Below, one piece after another: positions 53,093 through 60,721 of a stretch of DNA of 61,781 bases. This stretch comes from JAAFIP01 sp043774625. GTDB taxonomy: Bacteria > Pseudomonadota > Gammaproteobacteria > Burkholderiales > Burkholderiaceae_C. A program made the position numbers and the translations under genes. Below the pieces are notes generated by a model, which was given only the letters and a program-made list of their open reading frames with translations, was not told the DNA's origin and ran no database searches. The DNA lies in the NCBI GenBank assembly GCA_043774625.1, contig JAYVTG010000006.1, positions 1-61,781 of the forward strand, written 5' to 3'. Position 1 is the first letter of the stretch. Every line of letters starts with the position of its first letter.

Positions 53093-53836
53093 TTATGCGG
53101 CGCGCAGCATAGAGGCTGGCTGGTTGAGTTTGGGCAAACGACGGCGCGACAGCAGTACCTGCTCAATATCCTCGTGCGCTCCGTCTATCAGAATCACAAT
53201 TGCTTTTTCAGCCCGTGCTGGATTGCGCGCAATGACTGCGTCTAACACCGCACGGTGCAAGGGCAGCGACTGGCGCGGCCCGTCGGCACGGGTGGTAGAA
53301 ATTTCAAAACTGGTGCGCAGCAAGGCACCCAAAGCTTTACTCATTTGCACCAGCATGCGGTTTTTGCAGGCCTTGAGCAAACCCTGGTGAAAGCGCAAAT
53401 CGTAGGTCACATAGTCACCGCCCTCTTCCACCGCACGACGCATGCCTGCATAGGCAGCTTCAATATCGGCAATGTCTTGTGCGCTGGCACGCTCTGCTGC
53501 CAGGCGCACGGCAGCGGGTTCCACCACGCGGCGCAAGTCTTGCAAGTCGCGCAGAAAGTCTGCATTCAGCCCTGCTTTGGACTGCCAGATGATCACGTCT
53601 GGGTCAAACCAGTTCCATGCGTCAGAAGGTTGTACACGCGTCCCAACCTTGGGGCCGGTGGTGATCAAGCCCTTGGCTATCAGTGACTTGACCGCTTCAC
53701 GAATAACCGTGCGGCTGACACCCAGTTCCGCGCACAGCAAGGGCTCGGGTGGCAAGCTGGTGCCCACCGGGTACTGCCCTGCGACGATGGCTTCGCCCAG
53801 CATGTCAACCGTGTTTCCGTGAACGTTTTTAATCAT
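53093..53836 (-). CDS. FadR-subfamily GntR transcriptional regulator
   Basis: The 247-residue protein has an N-terminal winged helix (LCAELGVSRTVIREAVKSLIAKGLI, about 33-57) and a C-terminal all-helical FCD domain with LRRVVEPAAVRLAAE and YDLRFHQGLLKACKN. FCD regulators of sugar-acid pathways (DgoR-like) bind the pathway acid and release DNA. It is divergent from the IlvD/Edd dehydratase gene, with two palindromes in between. The ATG at 53836 is preferred over a 24-codon upstream extension that would cover the operator region. Confidence 0.9.
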   Translation of the reverse strand: MIKNVHGNTVDMLGEAIVAGQYPVGTSLPPEPLLCAELGVSRTVIREAVKSLIAKGLITTGPKVGTRVQPSDAWNWFDPDVIIWQSKAGLNADFLRDLQDLRRVVEPAAVRLAAERASAQDIADIEAAYAGMRRAVEEGGDYVTYDLRFHQGLLKACKNRMLVQMSKALGALLRTSFEISTTRADGPRQSLPLHRAVLDAVIARNPARAEKAIVILIDGAHEDIEQVLLSRRRLPKLNQPASMLRAA

Positions 53837-53863
53837 GACTTTTACTGATTTTGATTTTTTAAT

Positions 53864-53880
53864 GGTATGACGATAATACC
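53864..53880. promoter_or_regulatory. Candidate operator, imperfect palindrome
   Basis: GGTAT and ATACC are separated by 7 bp (17 bp in all), upstream of the regulator start. This resembles GntR/FadR-type sites built on GGT...ACC, but the spacing is not classical. Confidence 0.45.
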
Positions 53881-53884
53881 TTAT

Positions 53885-53918
53885 ACAAATCAGGACTGAC
53901 CCTGACACACTGATTTGT
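53885..53918. promoter_or_regulatory. Candidate operator, 9-bp perfect inverted repeat
   Basis: ACAAATCAG (53885-53893) and CTGATTTGT (53910-53918) are perfect inverted copies with a 16-bp spacer, ending 33 bp before the dehydratase start. It is a good candidate for autoregulation of the divergent pair. Confidence 0.5.
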
Positions 53919-53950
53919 GACCCTCATCGTTTCTTCACCCAAGGACTGCC

Positions 53951-55687
53951 ATGACCACGCCCCAAAAAAAGAAAGCATCCGAGCTACGTAGCCAACAATG
54001 GTTTGGCCGCGATGGTAAAGACGGTTTTATGTACCGCAGCTGGACCAAAGGCAAAGGTGTGCCGCACGATCAATTCGACGGCCGCCCGGTGATCGGCATT
54101 TGCAATACCTTCAGCGAGATGACGCCCTGCAACAGCCACTTTCGCACCCTGGCAGAACAGGTCAAGATCGGCGTTTATGAAGCGGGCGGCTTTCCACTGG
54201 AATTCCCGGTGATGAGCCTGGGCGAAACCATGCTGCGCCCCACCGCCATGCTGTACCGCAACCTGGCCAGTATGGACGTGGAAGAAAGCATTCGCGGTAA
54301 CCCGATGGACGGCGTAGTGCTGTTGATGGGCTGCGACAAAACCACACCCGCGCTGATGATGGGCGCCTCCAGCGTCGATTTGCCCACCATTGGCGTGAGC
54401 GGTGGCCCAATGCTGAGCGGCAAATGGCGTGGCAAAGAAATTGGCTCGGGCACTGGCCTGTGGCAGATGAGTGAGCAGGTGCGCGCCGGCACACTAAGTA
54501 TTCAAAATTTCAACGAAGCCGAAAGCTGCATGCACCGCAGCCACGGCCATTGCATGACCATGGGCACAGCCAGCACCATGGCCAGCATGGTCGAGTCATT
54601 GGGCGTGGGCCTGCCCGGCAACGCGGCCTACCCGGCGGTCGATGGAAGGCGCAATGTGCTGGCCCGCATGGCTGGGCGGCGCATTGTAGATATGGTGCAT
54701 GAAGACCTGAAGCTATCGAAAATCGTGACGCGTCAGGCGATGGAAAACGCCATTCGAATCAATGCTGCCATTGGCGGTTCGACCAATTTTGTCATCCATC
54801 TGCTGGCTATCGCAGGCCGCCTGGGTGTTGAGTTGAAGCTGGAAGACTTTGACAAGCTTGCATCTGAATTGCCTTGCCTGTTGAACCTGCAACCGTCGGG
54901 CAAGTTTTTGATGGAAGACTTTTGCTACGCTGGTGGCCTGCCCGTGGTGATGAAGGAGATGGCGCAGTTTTTGCACAAAGACCTCATCACCTGCACGGGC
55001 GACACGGTGTGGAACAACGTGAAGGACGCGGAGAACTTCAACACCGAAGTGATTCAGCCGCTGGCGACACCTTTTAAAGACCACGCAGGCATTTGCGTGC
55101 TGCGCGGCAACCTGGCACCGCGCGGTGCGGTCATCAAACCGAGCGCTGCCACGCCAGCGCTCTTGGTGCACACAGGCCGCGCCGTGGTGTTTGAAGACTA
55201 TGACGACTTTCATGCCCGTATTGACGACGACAACCTGGACATTGACGAGACCTGCGTGATGGTACTCAAAAACGCAGGCCCCAAGGGCTACCCCGGCATG
55301 GCCGAATGCGGCAACATGCCGCTACCGCCCAAGCTACTGAAAAAAGGCATTACCGACATGGTGCGCGTGAGCGATGGGCGCATGAGCGGCACCGCGTATG
55401 GCACGGTGGTGCTGCACACCGCGCCCGAAGCGGCGGCGGGGGGGCCACTGGCGATTGTGCAAAACGGCGACATGGTGGAGCTGAACGTACCTAAGCGCCT
55501 GTTGCACCTGCATGTCAGCGACGACGAAATTGCGGCGCGTATGGCAAAGTGGACAGCACCCAAGCCCGCGCTTGATTCCGGCTACTGGAAGCTGTATATC
55601 GACAACGTCAACCAGGCCGACGAAGGTTGCGACATGGGCTTTTTGCGTGGCATGCGCGGCAGCTTTGTGCCGCGCGACAACCACTAA
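53951..55687 (+). CDS. IlvD/Edd family sugar-acid dehydratase
   Basis: The 578-residue protein has the family landmarks DGRPVIGICNTFSEMTPCNSHF, LLMGCDKTTPALMMGA, ESCMHRSHGHCMTMGTASTMASM and SDGRMSGTAYGTVVLHTAPEA. The three conserved cysteines that hold the Fe-S cluster are in these stretches. Sequence style and neighbours (FadR regulator, KDG-type kinases, SDR) point to an L-arabinonate, D-galactonate or related aldonate dehydratase rather than IlvD. It removes water to give a 2-keto-3-deoxy acid. The kdgK pseudogene starts 7 bp after its stop. Confidence 0.9.
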   Translation: MTTPQKKKASELRSQQWFGRDGKDGFMYRSWTKGKGVPHDQFDGRPVIGICNTFSEMTPCNSHFRTLAEQVKIGVYEAGGFPLEFPVMSLGETMLRPTAMLYRNLASMDVEESIRGNPMDGVVLLMGCDKTTPALMMGASSVDLPTIGVSGGPMLSGKWRGKEIGSGTGLWQMSEQVRAGTLSIQNFNEAESCMHRSHGHCMTMGTASTMASMVESLGVGLPGNAAYPAVDGRRNVLARMAGRRIVDMVHEDLKLSKIVTRQAMENAIRINAAIGGSTNFVIHLLAIAGRLGVELKLEDFDKLASELPCLLNLQPSGKFLMEDFCYAGGLPVVMKEMAQFLHKDLITCTGDTVWNNVKDAENFNTEVIQPLATPFKDHAGICVLRGNLAPRGAVIKPSAATPALLVHTGRAVVFEDYDDFHARIDDDNLDIDETCVMVLKNAGPKGYPGMAECGNMPLPPKLLKKGITDMVRVSDGRMSGTAYGTVVLHTAPEAAAGGPLAIVQNGDMVELNVPKRLLHLHVSDDEIAARMAKWTAPKPALDSGYWKLYIDNVNQADEGCDMGFLRGMRGSFVPRDNH

Positions 55688-55693
55688 AAACCA

Positions 55694-56208
55694 ATGCACA
55701 AACGATTCGACATCGTGGCCTTGGGCGAAGGCATGGTCGAATTTAACCAGACCCGCCCCGGCGAACCACAATATCTGCAAGGCTTTGGTGGCGATACCAG
55801 CAACGCCGTCATTACGGCAGCTCGGCAGGCGCACGCACGGCGTACGTCAGCGTAGTGGGTGATGACAGTTTTGGCAAGCTTTTACTGCAATTATGGGCTG
55901 AGGCCAGCGTATATTATGCGCAAGTAGCTATTAATTCAATAGCGACTACCGGTATGTAATTTGTCAACCACGGGCCTGTTGGCCACGAATTCAGCTACCG
56001 GCGCGCAGGCTCTGCTGCCGCGCAAATGGTACTGACCGATGCGCAACTGGCACATGCGGTGCAAGCCGCGCGCTATGCCAATGTCGCCGCTGCACTGGCC
56101 GTGCAGGGTTTTGGTGCCGTAGCCCCATTGCCCTACCCAGAAGCGGTTGACGCACGGCTCAAAGCCATGCACCAAGAAAATAGCGGGCAGTACATAATGC
56201 GTGCATGA
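55694..56208 (+). pseudogene. 2-keto-3-deoxygluconate kinase (PfkB family), decayed
   Basis: The start MHKRFDIVALGEGMVEFNQT and GFGGDTSNAVITAAR are clear PfkB/KdgK. A frameshift near 55825 moves to AYVSVVGDDSFGKLLLQLWA. Copy 14 of the dispersed repeat then encodes EASVYYAQVAINSIAT. A TAA replaces the expected Tyr codon before FVNHGPVGHEFSYRRAGSAAAQM. A large internal deletion follows, and the frame rejoins the C-terminus ANVAAALAVQGFGAVAPLPY. The product cannot be active. Its final TGA overlaps the start of dgoK (ATGA). Confidence 0.88.
55903..55943 (-). repeat. 41-bp dispersed repeat, copy 14 (inside kdgK pseudogene)
   Basis: Plus strand GCCAGCGTATATTATGCGCA; it stands in frame in place of about 15 residues of the kinase. 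Confidence 0.85.
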
Positions 56209-57110
56209 CCACGCCTGAACGCCCCTTCATCGCTGTGGACTGGGGCACCAGTTCCTTTCGCGCGGCATTGATCGCGCCCGATGGCGAAATTTTGGACGAA
56301 CTGGCTGACACACGCGGAATTTTGACTTTCAAACCCGGTGAGTTTGCTCCTTATTTAATAGCTACTTGTGCACGTTTTGTAAAGGCTGGCGGCTTTGTCT
56401 ATCTCTTGTCCGGCATGATCGGCAGCAAAAACGGTCTGGTCGAAGTACCCTACTGCCCTTGCCCGGCAAACGCAGCGCACCTTGCGGCCAAGGTGGCCTG
56501 GGTGGTGAAAGACCGTATTGCCATCGTGCCCGGTGTGCGCAGCGAATATGAAGACGTGATGCGCGGCGAAGAAACCCAAATCATTGGTGCAGCTAGCGTA
56601 CTGGATATGGAATCGGGCCTGATGGTGTTACCTGGCACGCACAGCAAATGGGTCACCCTAGAAGGCGGCGCGATTGCTGGCTTTAACACTTTTATGACTG
56701 GCGAATTTTATTCGCTGCTCTCCAAACATTCCATTTTGGCCAAAAGTTTGCCCGACCCGTCCGAAAAAGAAGCACCACTAGACACCAAGGCCTATCTGCA
56801 CGGCATCGAACACGCCACACTGAGTGAAAGCCTGCTCAACACCGCGTTCTCGCTGCGGGTCAAGTCGATCTTTGGGCAGATGCACCCTGCGCAGGCAGCC
56901 AGCTATTTGTCGGGCCTGGTGATAGGGGAGGAGTTGATCTCGATGCAACTGGAGCCAGGCAGCGAGGTGGTCATCGTAGGCTCTCAGGCGCTGTGTGAAC
57001 GCTACCACCTGGCGCTGCAACATTTGCAGGTGGAATGCCGCACACTGGGCACCCAGGCCGCGTGGGCGGGGCTGCATTTGATTTACCAACACCTGCGCCA
57101 AACACGGTAA
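56205..57110 (+). CDS. dgoK: 2-dehydro-3-deoxygalactonokinase
   Basis: The 301-residue protein is DgoK-like: AVDWGTSSFRAALI at the N-terminus (phosphate-binding), LLSGMIGSKNG, EVPYCPCPA, VLPGTHSKWVTLEGGAI and FMTGEFYSLLSKHSIL. It phosphorylates 2-keto-3-deoxygalactonate at O-6. Residues about 49-60 (LIATCARFVKAG) come from a diverged copy of the dispersed repeat, just before the conserved LLSGMIGS. Its ATG overlaps the end of the kdgK pseudogene. The aldolase that would follow (dgoA) is not in the window. Confidence 0.92.
   Translation: MTTPERPFIAVDWGTSSFRAALIAPDGEILDELADTRGILTFKPGEFAPYLIATCARFVKAGGFVYLLSGMIGSKNGLVEVPYCPCPANAAHLAAKVAWVVKDRIAIVPGVRSEYEDVMRGEETQIIGAASVLDMESGLMVLPGTHSKWVTLEGGAIAGFNTFMTGEFYSLLSKHSILAKSLPDPSEKEAPLDTKAYLHGIEHATLSESLLNTAFSLRVKSIFGQMHPAQAASYLSGLVIGEELISMQLEPGSEVVIVGSQALCERYHLALQHLQVECRTLGTQAAWAGLHLIYQHLRQTR
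56349..56389 (+). repeat. 41-bp dispersed repeat, copy 15 (inside dgoK, diverged)
   Basis: TTTAATAGCTACTTGTGCAC, then GTTTTGTAAAGGCTGG, is read in frame as LIATCARFVKAG. It shares the TTTTGTAA variant with copy 5. Confidence 0.6.
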
Positions 57111-57132
57111 ACATTTTGGTGCTCAGCACATC

Positions 57133-57903
57133 ATGCAAGACAACACCATATCTTTTGGGCTGCGCGACAAGGTCGTGTTGATTACCGGCGCGGCGCAAGG
57201 CATTGGCGCAGCCTGCGCGCGGCGCTTTGCACGCGAGGGGGCCAAGCCGGTGCTGTGCGACGTGGCAGATGCTGGCGGACAGGCACTGGCTGGCGAGCTG
57301 GGCGCGCTGTATGTGCATGCCGACGTGGGCGACAGCGCCCAGGTCAACACCCTGGTGCAAGCCGCTGTGCAGGCGCATGGCCGCATAGACGTGCTGGTGA
57401 ACAACGCAGGCATTTTCAAAGCTGCCGACTTTTTGGACGTGACCGAAGAAGACTTTGACGCCGTGATTCGCGTTAATTTAAAAGGCGCGTTTTTGGTGGC
57501 GCAGGCTGTCGCGCGGGAGATGGTCAAGACGGGCGGTGGAAGTGTCGTCAACATGAGCTCGGTCAACGCCGTCATGGCCATTGCCAATATCGCCAGCTAC
57601 AACATGAGCAAGGGCGGCATCAACCAGCTCACCCGTGTCATGGCCTTGGCGCTGGCAGACCATGGCATTCGCGTGAACGCCGTGGCACCGGGTACCATTG
57701 CCACCGAACTGGCAGCCAAGGCCGTGCTGACCAGTATTGAGGCCAAAGCTAAAATCATGAGCCGCACCCCCATGAAGCGCCTGGGCACGCCCGAAGAGGT
57801 GGCCGACGTGGTGGCCTACCTGGCCAGCGATGCGTCCAGCTATATGACCGGTGAAATCGTCACGGTAGACGGCGGGCGCATGGCGCTCAATTACACGGTT
57901 TGA
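57133..57903 (+). CDS. SDR-family sugar/polyol dehydrogenase
   Basis: The 256-residue protein is a classical short-chain dehydrogenase with the NAD(P) motif GAAQGIG (19-25), NNAG in LVNNAGIF, catalytic SYNMSKGG (Tyr and Lys about 155/159) and GRMALNYTV at the end. Placed after dgoK in the same direction (22 bp), it could oxidise the aldose to its lactone and so feed the dehydratase. Substrate and coenzyme cannot be read with certainty. Confidence 0.88.
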   Translation: MQDNTISFGLRDKVVLITGAAQGIGAACARRFAREGAKPVLCDVADAGGQALAGELGALYVHADVGDSAQVNTLVQAAVQAHGRIDVLVNNAGIFKAADFLDVTEEDFDAVIRVNLKGAFLVAQAVAREMVKTGGGSVVNMSSVNAVMAIANIASYNMSKGGINQLTRVMALALADHGIRVNAVAPGTIATELAAKAVLTSIEAKAKIMSRTPMKRLGTPEEVADVVAYLASDASSYMTGEIVTVDGGRMALNYTV

Positions 57904-57927
57904 CCATTTTTTAACTGCACAACTTTT

Positions 57928-58470
57928 ATGACGACCGAAGAAACTCTGGCCCTGTGGCAACAGCAAATGCAAGCCGTTACCGCTGCCAAACACAGCGGAT
58001 CAGGCGTTGGCATTGCGCAGCCTGAACAATTTGCCGGCAAAACGGGCCTACAGCTTATGCAGGCCATGATGGCGGGCGAGCTGCCCTACTCGCATATTTC
58101 TGACACGATGGATTTTGACCTGGTAGAAATCGCTTTAGGCCAAGCCGTCTTTCAGGGCACACCGCAACTCAAACACTACAACCCCATGGGCGGCGTGCAC
58201 GGCGGCTGGTACGCTACTTTACTCGACTCTGCCGTAGGCTGCGCCGTGCACACCATGATGCCGGCTGGCCGCGCTTACACCACGGCAGAACTAAGCGTCA
58301 ACATCGTGCGTGCGGCGTCCAGCAAAACTGGGCCGTTACGCGCCATTGGCACCGTCATCCACTGCGGCAAACAGTTGGCTACGGCAGAAGGCAAACTGGT
58401 CGGCCCGGACGGCAAGCTGTACGCGCATGCCACCACCACTTGTTTGGTTTTTGACATGCAAAAAGCATAA
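57928..58470 (+). CDS. PaaI-like hotdog-fold thioesterase
   Basis: The 180-residue protein has the hotdog signature HYNPMGGVHGGWYATLLDSAVGCAVH, followed by LSVNIVRAA and ATAEGKLVGPDGKLYAHATTTCLVF. This is the PaaI/YbgC-like acyl-CoA thioesterase pattern with the catalytic-loop HGG. It lies 24 bp after the SDR gene and may be cotranscribed. The acyl group is unknown. Confidence 0.87.
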   Translation: MTTEETLALWQQQMQAVTAAKHSGSGVGIAQPEQFAGKTGLQLMQAMMAGELPYSHISDTMDFDLVEIALGQAVFQGTPQLKHYNPMGGVHGGWYATLLDSAVGCAVHTMMPAGRAYTTAELSVNIVRAASSKTGPLRAIGTVIHCGKQLATAEGKLVGPDGKLYAHATTTCLVFDMQKA

Positions 58471-58492
58471 TTTTGTGTAAAATACCCGTAAT

Positions 58493-58533
58493 GCCAGCGT
58501 AGATATTGCGCGAGCAGCTACTTATTTAATAGC
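58493..58533 (-). repeat. 41-bp dispersed repeat, copy 16
   Basis: Plus strand GCCAGCGTAGATATTGCGCG. It occupies most of the gap between the thioesterase and gloA and ends 25 bp before gloA. Confidence 0.88.
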
Positions 58534-58558
58534 AATCTTTACCCAAGGAGTCATCATC

Positions 58559-58954
58559 ATGCAACTTTTACACACCATGCTACGGGTGGGCAACCTGCAA
58601 CGCTCCATCGACTTTTACACCCAGGCCATGGGCATGACCCTGCTGCGCACCACCGACGTGCCTTCGCAAAAGTATTCTTTGGCGTTTATCGGTTACGGCA
58701 GCAACCCCGAGCATGCCGAGATTGAGCTGACCTACAACTACGGCGTTGATAAGTACGAGCTGGGCAGCGCCTATGGCCATATCGCCCTGGGTGTACCCGA
58801 TGTGGTGGGCACCTGCGACAAGGTGCGGGCGGTAGCCGCGCAATTTGGTGCCAGCATCAGTCGTGAACCTGGCCCGGTGAAGGGTGGCAGCACCTTTATC
58901 GCGTTTATTACCGACCCGGATGGGTACAAGATTGAGTTGATCCAGCGGGGTTGA
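58559..58954 (+). CDS. gloA: Lactoylglutathione lyase (glyoxalase I)
   Basis: The 131-residue protein is a typical small GloA with metal ligands at H5 (LLHTMLRV), E56 (HAEIELTYN), H74 (YGHIALGV) and E126 (YKIELIQ). It converts the methylglyoxal-glutathione hemithioacetal to S-lactoylglutathione in the cytoplasm. AAGGAG lies upstream of the ATG. The length equals the common bacterial nickel-dependent form. Confidence 0.96.
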   Translation: MQLLHTMLRVGNLQRSIDFYTQAMGMTLLRTTDVPSQKYSLAFIGYGSNPEHAEIELTYNYGVDKYELGSAYGHIALGVPDVVGTCDKVRAVAAQFGASISREPGPVKGGSTFIAFITDPDGYKIELIQRG

Positions 58955-59009
58955 ATTCCCAGGATTTGTATCGCGCTGGGGTTTTGGGGACGAATGCTTG
59001 CGGGTGTAC

Positions 59010-59239
59010 GCAGGGTGAGCGTAGGCTGCAGCCCCTCATGTAGGAGTACCTAAAATCGGGTCAAGAGCCTACGCTCACCCTGCTGCGATTGCGGTGAATA
59101 TTCGGACAGTCACGCTCTCAGAAACTATGGGTTTTCAAGCGTTGAACGCCAACTATTTCAGCGGCTTGGCTAGGTGTTTGCGAACCCGACGATTTCAGGT
59201 ACTCCTGTATGAGGAGTGGTCGCAAACACCTAGCCAAGC
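59010..59239. repeat. Two-hairpin (BIME-like) element, copy C, inverted
   Basis: Relative to copies A and B it is reversed. Hairpin C2 has perfect 18-bp arms (59010-59027 with 59066-59083). Hairpin C1 has perfect 20-bp arms (59164-59183 with 59220-59239). The inner core of C1 reads CGATTTCAGGTACTCCTG, then TATGAGG. Where copy A has TATGCT/AGCATA, copy C has TAGGCT/AGCCTA, a paired change that keeps the stem. Confidence 0.87.
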
Positions 59240-59281
59240 AGCGACCAACGCATGAGCACAACCGCGAACACCTCGCCAAGC
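59221..59281 (-). repeat. Arm unit repeated with 42-bp period beside element C
   Basis: CGCAAACACCTAGCCAAGC (59221-59239, the arm of C1) recurs as CGCGAACACCTCGCCAAGC at 59263-59281, exactly 42 bp on. This is the same period as in the tandem units beside element A. Confidence 0.75.
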
Positions 59282-59349
59282 AGGCACAAAACCCAGCGCC
59301 AAACCCAGCGCCAAACCTGCGCACGACGAGCAGGTTATTGACCAAAAGG

Positions 59350-59805
59350 CTATGGATAGCGGCGCACCAGCGACTCGGCCACGCACACCGGCTTGGCAGA
59401 ACCTTCGCGCTCCACGGTCACTTCCCAGGTCATTTGCACGCCGTCATTGTCGATCTTGTCGCAGGCCAGCAGCTTCATGCGGGCGCGCAAGCGGCTGTTC
59501 ACGGGCACGGGGGCCATAAAGCGCACCTTGTTCAGCCCGTAGTTCACACCCATGCGCGACTGCACAATTTCAAAACTGGACTCAAAGAACCTGGGCAAGA
59601 GCGACAAGGTTAAAAACCCATGCGCAATCGGTGCACCAAACGGCCCTGCCTTGGCGCGCTCCACATCAACGTGGATCCACTGGTGGTCGCCCGTGGCCTG
59701 CGCAAACTGGTTGATCTGCTCTTGGGTGACGGTGATCCAGTCGCTGGGAGCGACTTGCTGACCTACGGTGGCGGCGATTTCTGCGAGGGTTTGGAAAGTT
59801 TTCAT
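59350..59805 (-). CDS. MaoC-like (R)-specific enoyl-CoA hydratase family protein
   Basis: The 151-residue hotdog protein carries the hydratase-2 motif FAQATGDHQWIHVDVERAK with the catalytic pair D40 and H45, followed by GPFGAPIAHGFLTLSLLP. Such proteins hydrate enoyl-CoA to (R)-3-hydroxyacyl-CoA, linking beta-oxidation to other pathways, though many have unknown substrates. It is transcribed toward element C. Confidence 0.88.
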   Translation of the reverse strand: MKTFQTLAEIAATVGQQVAPSDWITVTQEQINQFAQATGDHQWIHVDVERAKAGPFGAPIAHGFLTLSLLPRFFESSFEIVQSRMGVNYGLNKVRFMAPVPVNSRLRARMKLLACDKIDNDGVQMTWEVTVEREGSAKPVCVAESLVRRYP

Positions 59806-59838
59806 GGGTTCCAGGATGCGGGATAGGTGGTTGTTTTT

Positions 59839-59880
59839 GCTATATTTTTAGGAGCTGCTCGCGCATATTCCACGCTGGCA
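59839..59880 (+). repeat. 41-bp dispersed repeat, copy 17
   Basis: A copy with core GAGCTGCTCGCGCATATTC, then CACGCTGGCA, between the parA-like stop and the maoC-like start. Confidence 0.85.
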
Positions 59881-59926
59881 TCAGGCGTTTTTAGCCTCAG
59901 AATTGCATCCATGAACCAAGCTGGCG

Positions 59927-60541
59927 TCAATCAAGCCACTTGCACAAGGCCTGCCACTGATCCAGGTCTTTTTCTACCCGGCTCTTTGCCACATCAAACA
60001 GCGTCAGCCCGCGCGCTGCCAGGTGAATGTAATTTTGTGTGTCGCGCAAGTTAGCCAGAACGGGCAGCCCCAGGTTGCCGGTAAATTCTTGCAGTTTGTC
60101 CGCCGAAATCGTGCGCCCGTCTACCCGCATGCCCACCAAGCCCACTTGCAGCTTGCCGGTCTTGGTGTGTTCGGCCAGCTCGTCCAGAAATTTGCTGGTG
60201 GCGAAAATGTCGAACACGCTGGGCTGCAGGGGCACCAGCACCTTGTCGGCCAGCTTCATCACGTCTTTAAAGCGCCAGCCGTGCAGGCCGCCGGGGGTGT
60301 CTAGCACCACGTGGGTGGTGCCTTTGGGCGGTTTGGCTATCAGGTCTGCCGTAACGTCCCAGGTGGCAATGGGCCGCGCAGCTGGCGGGCGCAGGCCCAG
60401 CCACAGGCGGGACGATTGCTGGCGGTCTGCGTCGCCCAGCATGACCGCATGCCCCTTGCTGGCGTAATAACCCGCAATATTGGTGGCCAGGGTGGACTTT
60501 CCGACGCCACCCTTGGGGTTGGCAACAACAATCACGGGCAT
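59927..60541 (-). CDS. ParA family ATPase
   Basis: The 204-residue protein is a compact deviant-Walker ATPase: PVIVVANPKGGVGKSTLATN (signature lysine K10, Walker lysine K15), GDADRQQSSRLWLGL and VVLDTPGG. There is no DNA-binding N-terminal domain and no parB beside it, so it is an orphan ParA/MinD-like protein that may position a cell structure. GGAG lies 8 bases before the ATG at 60541; an upstream start would lack family similarity. Confidence 0.88.
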   Translation of the reverse strand: MPVIVVANPKGGVGKSTLATNIAGYYASKGHAVMLGDADRQQSSRLWLGLRPPAARPIATWDVTADLIAKPPKGTTHVVLDTPGGLHGWRFKDVMKLADKVLVPLQPSVFDIFATSKFLDELAEHTKTGKLQVGLVGMRVDGRTISADKLQEFTGNLGLPVLANLRDTQNYIHLAARGLTLFDVAKSRVEKDLDQWQALCKWLD

Positions 60542-60611
60542 GGTTGGCTCCTGAAATATTCTTGGACAAGTACTCGTGGCTATATGGTATCCAATTTCGA
60601 CACCCAGTAAC

Positions 60612-60646
60612 AAAAAAGCCGCGTCAATTGGCTTGAAGCGGCTTTT
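60612..60646 (-). terminator. Intrinsic terminator of the cytochrome c4 gene
   Basis: On the minus strand AAAAGCCGC pairs with GCGGCTTTT and runs into six T. It lies about 75 bp after the cytochrome stop and beyond repeat copy 18. Confidence 0.75.
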
Positions 60647-60666
60647 GGAGGGTAAAACTGGCTGAT

Positions 60667-60707
60667 GCCAGCGTAGAATATGCGTGAACAGCTACTAATT
60701 TAATAGC
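60667..60707 (-). repeat. 41-bp dispersed repeat, copy 18
   Basis: Plus strand GCCAGCGTAGAATATGCGTG, between the cytochrome c4 stop and its terminator. Confidence 0.87.
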
Positions 60708-60721
60708 GAATATTCATTCGA

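Larger units (their letters stand above)
58955..59349. other. 395-bp convergent gap holding element C
   Basis: Between gloA and the leftward maoC-like gene there is no supported gene. It holds the two-hairpin element C (59010-59239), an extra arm-like unit (59263-59281) and a 12-bp direct repeat (about 59289-59315, AACCCAGCGCCA twice). Confidence 0.75.

Noticed and set aside
59118..59345. Cysteine-rich minus-strand frame
   Set aside because: It lies across element C and the arm repeat; the Cys/Arg pattern reflects the repeated DNA.
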